Assembly (NCBI RefSeq): GCF_964340395.1
Contig: NC_135565.1
Coordinates: 12,176,242-12,240,241 of the forward strand
Source: Glandiceps talaboti
Lineage: Eukaryota; Hemichordata; Enteropneusta; Spengelidae
DNA length: 64,000 bases
Direction of reading: 5' to 3'
Position numbers and translations under genes: made by a program. Shown here one piece after another: positions 47,197 through 60,997 of the stretch (positions within the stretch are counted from its first letter, which is position 1; every line of letters begins with the position of its first letter). The notes under the pieces are model-generated. The model searched no databases, was not told where the DNA came from, and was given only the letters and a program-made list of their open reading frames with translations.

Positions 47197-49015
47197 TACA
47201 ACTTAATTCTCATTGAATTTAAAGCTGAGAGATTGTAAAATACACGAACATGTGGACTGTGTAACTCAGATATATTTTTACTGAAATTCTACAGCTTCCA
47301 AACAAAGAAATGAATTGTTTACTACTGAACGACACAACATATAATCATACAGTCAAAATCATTCTGTCATAGAAAGAAATTTACTCAGTTTTCATCAAAT
47401 TGACAATGAAGGTATATTTATTGCCATCTCAATGAGAATACACAACTAGAATCTACACCATGCAGAGTATCAGTACTTAATACAAAACAGGAAAATTGGC
47501 ACATCCACACATAAAATATTATATTTACCAAATAGAATATTTTGAAAAGTTAAAATAAATGCTTGAAGCTAGTAAAATAAAACAAAGAATACTGGACTGT
47601 TTTCTTATATTTATCCTCTGGGTACTTGCTCTGCATGCCATGAGGTTCATAACATAAAAATTCATAGATTCCTTTTTTTTTTTTTATAGAGCACAACTTT
47701 GTAAATAACCAATTAACAGTACTTGGTAGTTTAAAACAGCCAATCACAGACCTTTTACTTTTTAAAACAAATCCCTTTATTGGTTTATAATCTTCATGTG
47801 ACTAGGTCACTTCACAGCATTAATAAAATCCCTTTGATAAGCAATAAAATTGTAAATAACAGCTGACGAAAAGTATGAGGACTAAGTTTGGGGAAGCCTG
47901 CAATCAATAAATGCAGGTACCACCAAATAGCTTAACAAAGACCTTAAACTTTTATGCAAATAATAATTAAATTCGAACATCTTTCAGATAAATACAACAT
48001 CTATGATACGCGTTTCTTATTCCCTGTTTTAAACAAACTAGTATCAACTGATCAAATTTCATAATTCACAAGTTTACAACAATTGTCATGGTCCAATATT
48101 TCTTTTTTGATTTGATAAAACTATTTTGGTATGCATGTCACATTTCCAACATCTTCCTTTACATAGTGTGACAGTTTAATTTACCAGAACCCTTTTGATA
48201 TGTCAGTGACAGCATAGCACACTTGAGGTATTTGCACGCGTGCTTGTGGTGTTCTCTGTGACTCTGCATTCAAAATGAGTAAAAACGCCTAAGAAAACAC
48301 TGCAAGCACAAATGAAAACAGCCTTGTGTATATACCTACACGGGCACTCATGCATCATGGGCTTATGTTATCACTACACATGTTTATCCAAAACAAAACA
48401 TTTCATATAACTATAATTTATCGTGATTAGAATGTATGATTTCACATATGTGGGTTAACTGCACACTCATTTACATACAATTAAAATGCTTTCATTCAGT
48501 GTTGCACTGCAGTGGATGTACACACAGGCACTCATGCAAGAAACTTGTAATAATATACTAAAAGTACTGATAGAATCTTGATGTTGAAGATTACGATAAT
48601 TTAGTATGTTGGAAAGCTACTAAAAATGACAAGAGCAAATTTAAATAACTATACCACAACCTAAACACTAGATAAGTATGGTGACCCAGGGATGTCAATA
48701 AGGGCCGGTAGTCAGGAAACAATTGTCCATTTTGCAAATTTCTTGCCAGCTACTTTTCAGGTATTTGCCACTATATATCCGTTATTGGGCAGATTCATGG
48801 GTCTGCCTTGTATGTTTCATTGCCTGCTTGCTTTTCCAATGTTACCTGCTGACTTTCAAATCAGGTACGTCCCCAGATAGTATAATGTGTTTAATCAATT
48901 CATAAGCTAATTAGAAATCTAAAGTTACAATTCTATAATTATATCAATAGTACACATAACATAGAATTCAAATGTACATTGTCTCAAAAAACTATAATAC
49001 CTCTTAAATGACCTA
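47197..49015. other. non-coding, nothing recognised
   Basis: AT-rich text without coding, RNA or repeat signal that I can support. Confidence 0.4.
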
Positions 49016-49017
49016 AT

Positions 49018-49725
49018 AATATTCAGTGTGCACTATAATATATTGTGTACTAATATATTATGTACATAATAATATACTGTGCACACATATATTATGGACG
49101 TATAATATATTGTGTACTAATATGGACGTATAATATATTGTGTACTAATATATCATGTACATGATAATATATTGTGTACACATATATTATGTACGTATAA
49201 TATATTGTGTACTAATATATCATGTACATGATAATATATTGTGTACACATATATTATGTACGTATAATATATTGTGTACTAATATATCATGTACATGATA
49301 ACAGATTGTGTACGCATATATAATGTACGTATAATATAATGTGTATGCATATATTATTATTATGTATATATAATATATTGTGTACTAATATATTATGTAC
49401 ATAATAATATATTGTGTGCGTATATGTTATGTATGTATAACATTGTGTACTAATATATTATGTACATAGTAATATGTTGTGTACTAATATATTATATACA
49501 TAATAATATATTGTGTACGCATATATTATGTACGTATAATATATTGTGTACTAATATATTATGTACATAGTAATATGTTGTGTACTAATATATTATATAC
49601 ATAATAATATATTGTGTATGCATATATTATGTACATATAATATATTGTGTACTAATATATTATGTGGATAGTAATATATTGTGTATCAATATATTAGGTA
49701 CATATTGATACAATATGTTCAAAAA
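49018..49725. repeat. AT-rich satellite, 33-35 bp unit in about 67-70 bp dimers
   Basis: ATAATATATTGTGTACTAAT and ATATATTATGTACGTATAAT alternate about 20 times. ATCATGTACATGAT and TATGTACGTA within the units are palindromic, so the array can form many cruciforms. Confidence 0.9.
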
Positions 49726-52089
49726 AATATACATTTTAAATAAATTCAGATAACCTAAGAAATCTACTTATCAATGCTACGGTGTATAAAAAAGTCGGTG
49801 GTCACATTTTCCTAAATGGCGCAAAGTCTGATTAACCAGTACTGTGGCATATCTTAAATTTAATTACAGCATACAAACACTCACTTAATAATACCCCTCA
49901 GTAAGTAAGAATTAAATACATGCTTGAAAATGCTTGTGTGTTTTGCAATATATTTCCTAAAATATTGTAATAAGTGAATTAATATGTATATTATCAAACT
50001 AGTAAAGGCTGAGCTTCTAATATATTGCAACATATGTATTACATTCCAAGACTATTTCAGATTTCAAAAACTAAATGAATATATATAACACTGTCGTGTT
50101 TATTTAACGCTTCACTGGCTTAAACTGGAATATTATATCTTATTCTTTGACAACCATAATACGATCACTGAAAATTGCGAAATACCAATAATTAAAAACA
50201 TTGTATGTTAATTAGGGGTCGATTGCATCCAGAAGTTGTACAGCAACTGGTTGAAATTGAGAGTGCTGATCAATTTAGGTGCGGACCCATAAATGATTTT
50301 GATTGAATACCATATTTAATATGTGTAAGGCTACACAAGTACCTTTACTCACTGGTGATTCAATATTATCCAGGCGGTAAGATATTAAGACATTATATCT
50401 TAACAAAAAAGGTTCCAAAATATGTTCCTTTTACAGGTAGTGCAACTTCAAATCCTGGATAAAATTAATTGCAACCTTGATATCTTTTAAAAGCATCGGA
50501 AATGGATAGAACAATTATCAAATATTCTTTACTCCCACTCACAATACATTTACCAAAATATTTCAATTCTTTGTATCTTTTTTGCAGTTTTTGTGTACAT
50601 CTAGAAACATTTAAACTAATAGTTCTTCTCAGTGGTTTAAGTTTCTTATTTGAGAACTGAATCATCGGTGTTCACTGAATATATTGTTTATCCTATTTGC
50701 AGCTATTTTCAAAGGAGATTTTACATGCAGGCACCCTAAGTTTGGTAAAATGTGGGTTAGAACTCTTCTCTTTGTGGTCTGAGTTACAACTTGGATGCCG
50801 ATTACATTACTGCACATGAAGCAGTCAAAAAACAACAAATAAATATACTTCATGAACATCACACAACTCTTAAAATCAGTCGAGGTTTACAAATTTATGC
50901 AGCATGAATACAAATATGATTATAATTTTGGATAATTTAATAACAAAGAAGGGTAATGAAAAATGTGACCCAGTAATATTTTTTTTGTGAACTTGTTATA
51001 TGAATGCAAATATAATATACAAAACTGAAAATTTAAATGCAAGAACCGTTTCCTTCAGATTCTTCTTCGAGTTCTACACAGACTATTTCATTTCCTTAAA
51101 CATGTCTAGAATTCCTTCAAACATTCATATTGACTGGATGTGCTGGAACGCATGTGTAAAATTTCTCTCCAATTATAACATTGTAACGCTATAAAAATCA
51201 CTGGATTATGAGAAATACAAAGTTAACTTTTTTTTGACATTTATTTATCATTAGTTAAACTTATTTATTAGATATATTTCATTCCATAACAGATATTAAA
51301 AGGTGTCAGAAAAATTGATCCAATGGTGACAATGAATGCATGTACTGGTAATTTCATTATCACTGATAAAAGTTGATTATCAGAACTCTGATTATCTGAG
51401 GTATTTGGTCATCTTAGCTGCAACACACTAAAACAAGACATCATTTAAATACAACTAGCACAATAACACCAGAGTGCATTTTAATACTTGTACAAAGCGA
51501 GCTTTATGCAAAGACAAATGAGATAACTGATACAAAGACAACAGTGGGTGCCTCTGATGGAGATAACGACATGATGCTTTTATCAGTTTTACGTGATGCA
51601 TGTTTTTGTTGTGTCTGTTAAAATTATTACAGGGATGCATGGTATCTGCAATATTGTCCTTGCTTATTAAATAACCCTCTTCAAGAGATAAACACATATA
51701 ACAATTGTATCCATTCTGATTTTTGTTCCTGCACAGCTTACTTTCTTTAATGTATTGGATCCGGGATCACCCGTCACATTGTATGTCTTTGTATGGAACT
51801 TGTCTCATTCCTGACTGCCACGGCCTAGCAAGTGCACTGGTGTTATTTCTCGAGTTGTAAGTTTGTATACTAAATAGGCCATTAATATGAAACTCAGTCA
51901 ACTAAGGCAATGGATAAGTTTTCTCATTGTTATTCTGTATTCCAAAAACTAATGGCACTACAATCTCAGGTGTCTTCTTGTACTGTCCAATGTTTTTTTT
52001 ATCACATCAACAGAAAAATATGCTGTATCTTGCAAGAATTTCCATAATCTGACAGATTAAGGTTAAATTAACTATCTATAACCGTGAAA
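49726..52089. other. non-coding, nothing recognised
   Basis: No exon, RNA or repeat could be supported. Confidence 0.4.
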
Positions 52090-52433
52090 GTGGCCATATG
52101 GATGAGAATTCTGGTATTTATTTTGGACTTTTATTTGATAAAACAGCTTCACTATGTTTTTCTACTTGGAAAAATAATGTGAAATAACATATACCAAGTC
52201 TATATTCACATCTCAATAAACGGCAAAACATTAAACAATGTGTAAAATGTTTGTTATTGTACGTACAATAACAAACATTTTACACTTTTTGCATCTCTTT
52301 GCAATATATTGAGTTATGAACATGGACTTGGTATATGTTATTTCACATTATTTTTCAAGTAGAAAAACATAGTGAAGCTGTTTTATCAAATAAAAATCCA
52401 AAATAAATACATAATTCTCATCCATATGGCCAC
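52090..52433. mobile_element. foldback element, family member 1 (near-perfect palindrome)
   Basis: Two arms of about 170 bp are nearly exact inverted copies. The ends are GTGGCCATATGGATGAGAAT and its complement, and the arms meet at TGTTATTGTACGTACAATAA, itself palindromic. It has no open frame. The high arm identity implies recent insertion or arm-to-arm conversion. Family known here from two members. Confidence 0.9.
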
Positions 52434-53064
52434 TTTAACATGTTCATCCATAAGTATTTCTTATATAACATATTACATCTGTGATAATCAACTATACAAC
52501 GTTTTTGATCTGGTGACAGAACAAGTCATGATCATAGTACCAGACGAGAGGCTACTTTCTCTTTTATAAAACATTAATCTGGATATACTCATAAAAAATT
52601 TGACTATAAACTTCCTGTTTTAAAATTCAACAAATCTATTTTATTTATAAAATTCAAGACATTTTGATCTTGATTGAGATTATAGTTTGTATTATCAAAA
52701 CAGACCTCATTATTAGGTTTCTATGGCAACAACAGATAAGTATATCTTAGGAGTACTTTGATGGGTATAGGTTGTTATATCCCTGAGTTTGCTGAATTGT
52801 TCCCTGATGTGTATCAGTCTTCATTCTTTTATACTGTATAGTGTAAAGTTGGTAATAGTTATCTGTAAACGTTAGCACTGTGTGGTGACCAGGTTATAAT
52901 TGAATGATAAAGTCAGTAGAAATTTCTAAATGCCTGATGTCTTGATTACATGACGAGCTGACTGGTTACTCTAGTTTGGCAGTGAAAATTGGCTTCAGTT
53001 ATTAAAAGAATGTGTACATTATACTTGGACGTGTAACTCAGTTTGGGCGAACAGTTGTTAAACA
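52434..53064. other. non-coding, nothing recognised
   Basis: No supported feature. Confidence 0.4.
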
Positions 53065-53066
53065 AC

Positions 53067-53111
<45 letters not shown>

Positions 53112-53420
53112 GTGGTGATGGTGATGACAATGATGGTTGTTGAGGTGACAGTTGTTGTAGTGATAAAGATGGTGTTGATGATGATGGCAACAGTGATGGT
53201 GGTGGTGATGATTATGATGATGATGAAATGATAATGATGATGGAATTATGGTGGTGGTGATGATAGTGGTGATGGTGGTGATGTAGATGATGACAACAAT
53301 AATGGTGGTTGTGACGATTACTATGACGATGGTGATGGATAAGACTGTGGTTGTGGTGGTGATGATGATGATGGTGATGATGATAATGTTGAAATTTATG
53401 ACTGCAATGCTAATGATGAT
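53067..53420. repeat. (GAT/GGT)n trinucleotide tract
   Basis: A pure (ATG)n run of about 40 bp is followed by about 300 bp of degenerate GATGGTGGT sequence. The Met-rich and His-rich frames it yields on the two strands are artefacts. Confidence 0.9.
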
Positions 53421-55393
53421 GATCGATATAGAAATTTTCAACTCTCTTTACAATGATTTGTTAGTTTGTTATATATTTTGTGAAGTGTTTCTATTAAACA
53501 GTTAAAGATACTGAATGGCCTTATAACATTTCCTGAATTCAACATATTTTGTTTCATGAAAGTCAAGGCACTCCTGGAAAGATACCATAACACTATACTA
53601 TGCTTAGTATTAGTATCTAATAATGCCTTATTTGTATAGTGGAATTTGGGGTTGGCGTGGTGTTTCACCGATGGGACGGACATCACATTTTGTACATGAA
53701 CACACAACCTTTTCAACTCCAGGTAAAAAGGGAAGTACCACACACACATACCTAATCAAAGAAACAGGTTATAATTCGCATTGCTTTCTTCTACAAAGGA
53801 CTAGAAAGATTCTTCTGCTGAAATAATTACACATCAACTTAATGACTTTTAATGGCTTCAATTGCTGACTTTTGTACTGAAATATGGCATAGTCTGCCTC
53901 GACATCCCAACTATGCGTGGTCCCTCTAGAATAGTTTATTTTGGGTTTGGATTCGAGTGTAAAAATGTTGCATCCTATCAATGAAATGCCACACAACCCT
54001 TGTTTCTCCTGTACATTATATGTCATTTGATTTTGATGGGTATTCAATAAATAATTTAGACACGTTTCAATAAACTAGATGTAAACATATCAAGGACTAC
54101 TTTGTGGTCTAGAAATGGGTAACTTGTACAAATATATTATAATCTACACCGCAGAAAGTTAAGCTTAAAAATAGAATTGGTGATTTATATTAACAACTAA
54201 TTATATATACATATAGGATTGGTATGACTGTGAGGATTAACTTTTAAGTTGATGTTTGGTGAGTTGGGGGGGGGGGGGCTGTTGTGAGTGGATCTTGAAA
54301 GAGTAGTACACACAATGATTATGTTATTTTTTTGGAGGAATGAGTAAATATTAAATTATGAAGGTTTGTAGCCACTCTAATGTTTATGGACAACTACTTA
54401 TTGTAAAAAGATAGCAAAATACATTCTTACTCTACAATATACAAGAACATTAAAGAACATCAATGAAAATACAACCTTAATGACATGCATAAACACTATT
54501 AAAATGACACTTATATCAGGTGATTCTGTCTGTCCAATGACAGTCTTTCTGGTCATGTGATACATGGCCAATAACAATGTCTGTCATGGGTCACATGACA
54601 CACAACATCCATGACTATTTGTCATACCATAATTTTTATATATACATTTCAATTTCAGACTTTGCAAGCAGACAACCTTACATAGTTCAAGCTCAATCTA
54701 AAAATCACCTGCAATACCCTGTTTTGTGATGCAATGATAGGAGCTGCCTTTCCTTTTATTGCAAGTGTACTCTAATAGCCTCATCATTCATGGTTAAAAA
54801 GGTGATGAAAAACAACAGAATAAATATTGATTTTGAGGCATTATCATCAAGTTAAAAAAACAAAAGAATTTAAATTAACTATGTTTGAGGGCATCAATCT
54901 TGTCAGAATACTATTAGTGGGTGTTATTCACCCATGTGACCGACTAAAATGAGAACAATTTTGATCAGATGTGATTCAAAAGTGGGATGAACATAAATAA
55001 TTATGTCTTGATCTATTGATGGACGACACTTAAAATCATGTCCATCATTTTTCAAAATATTTTTTTTAACATGCAGCTGTATTCTTTTCAATCAAATTCT
55101 CATATATAAAGCAAAGAGGTGAAATCCATAACCAATACAGTCTGTGAGCTGACCGTTATTGCAGAATGTCTATGTGCTGGTTTACCCACCCTAATTGTAC
55201 ATATACTATACCTTTTACCAATGTGTACAAATTTTAGGTTCCTCCTTCTTTTCAGTACTTTTTAAAAAGCAAAATAAAAGTCAGATTGACTATCAAATAC
55301 TCATCTGACTGGAACACTTTACAATCACAACCTGGCCATTTTGATACACAGCCAATCATTGTCCGATACAAATTTAGCAATCTACTAGTAGTC
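53421..55393. other. non-coding; poly-G run near 54266
   Basis: No gene was seen. The right part may be 3' UTR or flank of the nuclear receptor. CCAAT and TCATGTG/TCACATG words near 54515-54605 resemble the unit of the 55.4-kb repeat. Confidence 0.4.
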
Positions 55394-55613
55394 TCGTGTC
55401 TATCCAGTGTTTGACCAAAATCCTGCTATCTAGTCACATGTCCAGAGTGTTTGACCAATGACAACAATGCAATAGAGTCACATGTCTTTGACCAATGAAA
55501 ACACTCAAATTTAGTCACATGTCTAGTCTGTTTTTGACCAATTACAACACCGCAATCAAATCACATGTTGTTTGTGTGTTGACCAATATGACAACACTGC
55601 AATCCTGGACACG
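55394..55613. repeat. tandem repeat carrying CCAAT and CACATG boxes
   Basis: Five degenerate units of 37-47 bp. Most carry AGTCACATGT, TTTGACCAAT and ACAACACTGCAAT in the same order and orientation. It lies just beyond the receptor stop codon, probably in the 3' UTR. Confidence 0.7.
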
Positions 55614-55731
55614 TCCAATAAGTCTCAAATAACCTTGTCACATGGTCTTAGGCAGCAAGTTCTTGTATATATTCTGATTCTGTCACTCTTACACCCCTTC
55701 AATATGATGTGTTTATGATCTACCTTCTAAT

Positions 55732-55837
55732 CTAACTGCATTCTCTTAGGGTGTCTACATTGGTGGCACTAACGGCTGTGGATTCCTTATTTTTAGTCAC
55801 TGTTGGTATTTTCTTGGCAAAATCCATCATCATATTA
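55732..55837 (-). CDS. receptor exon 7: C-terminal F region
   Basis: Begins after TTGTTGCAG with [11 protein letters not shown] and ends RECS with TAG. It is phase-compatible with exon 6 (AG|T = S). Confidence 0.8.
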
Positions 55838-55935
55838 CTGCAACAATAAAAAAAATATTTCAATTATTAATTAAACATTAATATGGCATCTTAAATCAAC
55901 AATCAATCAAATGCGTATAACGGCAATTTCCAGAG

Positions 55936-55979
<44 letters not shown>

Positions 55980-58900
55980 TGTGTATAGCGGCAATTTCCA
56001 GACCAATGTTCTGTCCAGTAGCGTTGAATGGCTAAAGCACACCATAGGCTTTGGTGAACAAATAAGTCTTCAGTTTTGTTTTGAAACAATCCAGGCTGGA
56101 GACTTGGTGGATGTCAAGTGGCAAAGAGTTCCATAGTATGGGGGTGATATATGAGAATGAGCGACCTCCATAGGTGACTTGTCTGTAATTTGCTGTTGTA
56201 AGCAGAATATTCTTGTTTGTAGAACGTAGAGTGTGACCCAGTGTGTATGGTTGGAGAAGATCACAAATGTACACTCGAGTTAAGCCATGGAGAGCTAGCT
56301 TTATATGTTAATAGTTACATTTTGTAATCAATCCTGAAATGAACTGCTGACAATGCACACTGATAAGAACAGGAAAAATGTGTTCAAACTCAGTTCTTTG
56401 TATCTTAAATATAGAGGCTACAAAATATTTGAATAATTACTATGTATGACCACTTGATTCATGATGTCAAAAAATTTTTTATTAAGTACATATCATTTTG
56501 CATATTCAATATAGTCAAGTAAGCTATGTTGAATAAATTAAATCAATTTGCATACCTGTAAAAATATAAAACTATAAAACCTCTTTCCTTATACTAGTAA
56601 TTCATATTGTAAAGCCAGCCTTACAATCTCAGTGTATGAAGTATCGGTAATTTGCATTTATTTGCATTTGTATAGTATCAAGTCAATCTGAATATAAATG
56701 AGCTAATTTGCATAAATTGCTCACCTATATGAACACAAGGTACTGTAGTGCTTTACAGTAACTGCATATAAACTAGGTAATTTACATAATTTGATGACCT
56801 ATGAACACAACATGATACATCGTTTTCTAAGGTAACAACATAAATTAGCCAATTTGCATAAATTGATGACCTATGATCAAATTAAAAGTGCAGTGCTCTA
56901 CAGTAACTAAATATAACAAGCTAATTTGCATAAATTGTTAGGTTTGTTCACACACACATACCTGAATGGTGGATCACAACATAATGGACTTCCTTCTGGA
57001 AATTCTTCAAGATCATTTAATTCAGCTAATAAAGGTGGGATTTGAGCATTTGGCCAGTCTAATTTAAAACCCAATATTTTTTCATTATGTAAAGACGCAA
57101 TAGATCGTAGATTAGTCATCTTCATGATAAGTCTTGCAAATAGATGTTGGTCTCTGTTTTCATGCCGGGCTATTTCTCGTCTTAAACACTCTAAAAGTTT
57201 TTCTTGTAACTGTTCAATAGGTACAGAATTTTTAATGCCAGGACGGTCTGGAATGAAATAATAAATTACATATTTGATATTTTAAATAAAAATTGGAAAA
57301 TGGGAAACTAAAAAAGTAGAATAATGCAAAGAATATTTTCATTTTAATATTTTATCAATATCTCACTTCCACAAGTTAATATGATTGCAGTAAAAAAAAT
57401 GCAATTTTGTGACTTATAGGAACCAAAGAATATTTTCATTTTAATATTTTATCAATATCTCACTTCCACAAGTTAATATGATTGCAGTAAAAAAAATGCA
57501 ATTTTGTGACTTATAGGAACCAAAGAATATTTTCATTTTAATATTTTATCAATATCTCACTTCCACAAGTTAATATGATTGCAGTAAAAAAAATGCAATT
57601 TTGTGACTTATAGGAACCAAAGAATATTTTCATTTTAATGTTTTATCAATATCTCACTTCCACAAGTTAATATGATTGCAGTAAAAAATGCAATTTTGTG
57701 ACTTATAGGAACCAAAGAATATTTTCATTTTAATATTTTATCAATATCTCACCTCCACAAGTTAATATAACTGCAGTAAACAATGCAATTTCTGTATCTG
57801 TTAGTTGAAGTTGTTGAACACTTGTGGCAAAGTCAAATACAATCTTCCAGAAATCCTCCATCTGTAGTTTCACTAGATGTTCATGTGTAAATATTTGATC
57901 TTCTTCAACAATTACTGTCTGGTCTTCAGGGCAGATAACGCGGGATATCCTTACTAACCATGCCTCGAAGAAACCTTGTTTTAACAGGGTCATCTGATCA
58001 TCCTGAAAGACATAATGAATAAGCAATGATACAACATAGCCTCACTAAATTGCAGGTGATTGTCATTTACATATCATGGCTTGCAAAAGATATTGGAATA
58101 TATGATAATTAATTTTTTTTGTTCGTAATTGACAAGGGTAATCTAATTACCATATTTTCTTATGCCATCCAGTGACTCTATGACAGACAGTGATCAAGCC
58201 TGTTCACTCAAGCATATTCAGAGTAGATTGGCTAAAAAAGAAGTACTTCTTCATTGATTGTTTAATTGATATGTACTTGACACAGTATGTCACATATATC
58301 AGTATACTTAAAACCCATATCAGTATACTTAAAACCCATATCAGTATACTAAAAACCCATATCAGTATACTTAAAACCCATATCAGTATACTTAAACCCA
58401 TATCAGTATATTTAAAACCCATATCAGTATACTAAAAACCCATATCAGTATACTTAAAACCCATATCAGTATACTTAAACCCATATCAACATGTTTTGCA
58501 AATAATATTCACATAAAAGAGAGATACGCTTAAAATTATACCAATATCATATATTTTTCTCTCTAGCCACACAATCTAGACATCCATAATGGAACAATCT
58601 GAACTTTACCTTAAAGTTTGATCACCACAGTCTAAAAACTTTCCCCTTGTTTATTCAGCCATACTAGAACTATTGAGACATATACATGTGTAGATTCAAG
58701 AATCGTATACAAATTGCTTGTGAAATTAGCTTCTTTAAGTTCTGTGCTCCACATATGCAACCACAGATCAACAGTTCAACATTTGAATTTACAAAGAGAG
58801 AAGGAAGCTAAACCAAACTGTCAAAAGTTTTGTCTAAATATACAATGTATGGTATATACCTGTGAAAGAAGCATAAATCCTGGTAGGCATTTAGCAAACT

Positions 58901-60959
58901 CTATCACATTCTTGATTCCTGGTGTCAGAGCTTCACAGAATACAGTCCACATTAGCAGACGTTCATTAGTACTGGCTGTATCCAAGGTGATTTCTACTTT
59001 AGGCAATGGTACTGGCTGACCTGGTGAGGTCATTGACTGAAATACAAAACAAACAAACATACATTGGGGTTAACCATGAAAAAAAAGTGGAATTTTTTGT
59101 AATACTGTTATCAAAAACACTTTCCAAATACTTGGCACAGGAAGTCTTAATACATGAACATTTTTTCTGATCACTATTACAAAATATTATATAATATATA
59201 TAATTTATAATATATATAATTATTATAAAACTCCAGTTAAAAAAAGTAAATGATTGGGGGTTAATAGCCAAAAATCATCAGTCTTGTCAAGCCTATAATG
59301 CATAATAGTAATTATTTAAACATTAGATTGAAGGCCTGTATTTTCAGACGTGGGTGTGCCACCCATGTTCAAACGTCTACCCATCTATAATTCAAATACC
59401 AGACCCATTGTAAGGGATTTCTGGTTACAATCATCCAGTCAGTTACCTTATTTCTGATGCTGTGAAGGTATACTTCTAAAGTATGACGATATTTCCCCAT
59501 GTCATCAAATGTTCAGATTGAAATACACTTTCTGGGCAAGTGGACAATTGTTATGACATAACAACTGTCAAATTTTTATCTTAATTAAAGCTTTCTTCAT
59601 TGCTATATTTCATAGAGTCATGTTCAATCATTTTATGATACAACACGATTCGATATCTTTTATCACTCGATCAAAAAGAGAAGAGAAAAATGACATCACA
59701 AACATAAATACATAGAAAGCAAACAATCAGATTGGATATACAAACAGGAGTCAGAAAATAGCTAATCGTGTCTGACCCCTGGAAACAGTAATATGGTTCA
59801 AGTTTAGGGTGTAAATAACTAAACATTTTTTTCAAAATACTCACCATCAAGTCATTTTTCCTTTGTAACAACCCTGTACTTCTCTCCATAGTGTAAGCAC
59901 AAGTCAATTCATGTGCTTTCATCACAGTTTGCGTCAGAGTATACAGTTCAAATTCATGTCTTTCTCTAGTCTCCTTCTCCTCAGCTGTTTCATACGGTGT
60001 TGTAGAACTAAGTTTGTCTTCCATTGAACTTTGTTTGCCTTTCTTAGAGTATCTTCCTATTCTGACTGCTACAGACAACAATGCAATGTCTTTAAAATTC
60101 TATAGGAAGTCTTACAATTCTATAGGAAGTCTTACAATTCTATAGGAAGTCTTAAAATTCTATAGGAAGTCTTAAAATTCTATAGGAAGTCTTACAATTC
60201 TAGTACATGTAAACTCACATGGTAGTACATGAAGCAGTAATAGGTGAGATCAATAATTCAATGTAGGATAAAAAAACTAAATTCTTTTAGTTAGACCTCA
60301 GACCCCCCCCCCCCCCCCCCCCCCAACTAAATTGGCCAAAATTGAAACTGCTTCGGACAGCACAATCAATTTAAAATCAATATATAGTAGTATGTAGTGC
60401 TATAAATACAAAGGCAGTATATAGTTTAGACAAAATTGTTCTTTTGTTGACACTTTACTTTATCTTTAAGTTTCATGCATTTACAGCGAAATTCTTCTAT
60501 TTCTAAATTTGATGACATTTTTAGAAATAATTACATTAAGGAGTACAAACAGACCCATTAAAAGTAAAAATCAAATTTGTAGGATGAGAACTAAAATGGC
60601 TCCCCCGCTCCCACCCCCCCCCCCCCCACCCCAGTAAAAGAATTTAGTTTTTTTTTATCCTATATTGAGCTATTGATCGCACACTAACGAATGTGGCTAA
60701 AACAATTCAGTAAGGTTTAAGAATCATCAGAAATGAAGTTAAAGAACTTTTTGAACTGGTTGAGAATACTGTCAACTCTCCTGTTGAACATTGGGAAATG
60801 ATGTGTTTGTTTCTAAGGAGACTTTAAAAATCAACTATGATGGCCCTTATTGTTATCCTTACTTCTAAATAGCACTCCTAGTGGCTATAACTATAACAAC
60901 CTTTTGTTTTTCTGATACATTTGCATACATATCCATGAATATAACATTATTGGGTATAA

Positions 60960-60997
<38 letters not shown>

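Noticed and set aside
48692-48905. Two overlapping 60-aa hydrophobic frames
   Set aside because: No splice context, no family resemblance, and isolated in AT-rich intergenic DNA.
53043-53505. Met-rich and His-rich frames
   Set aside because: They are translations of the (GAT)n tract.
58190-58435. Frame with repeated SILKTHI
   Set aside because: It is a translation of the 19-20 bp minisatellite.
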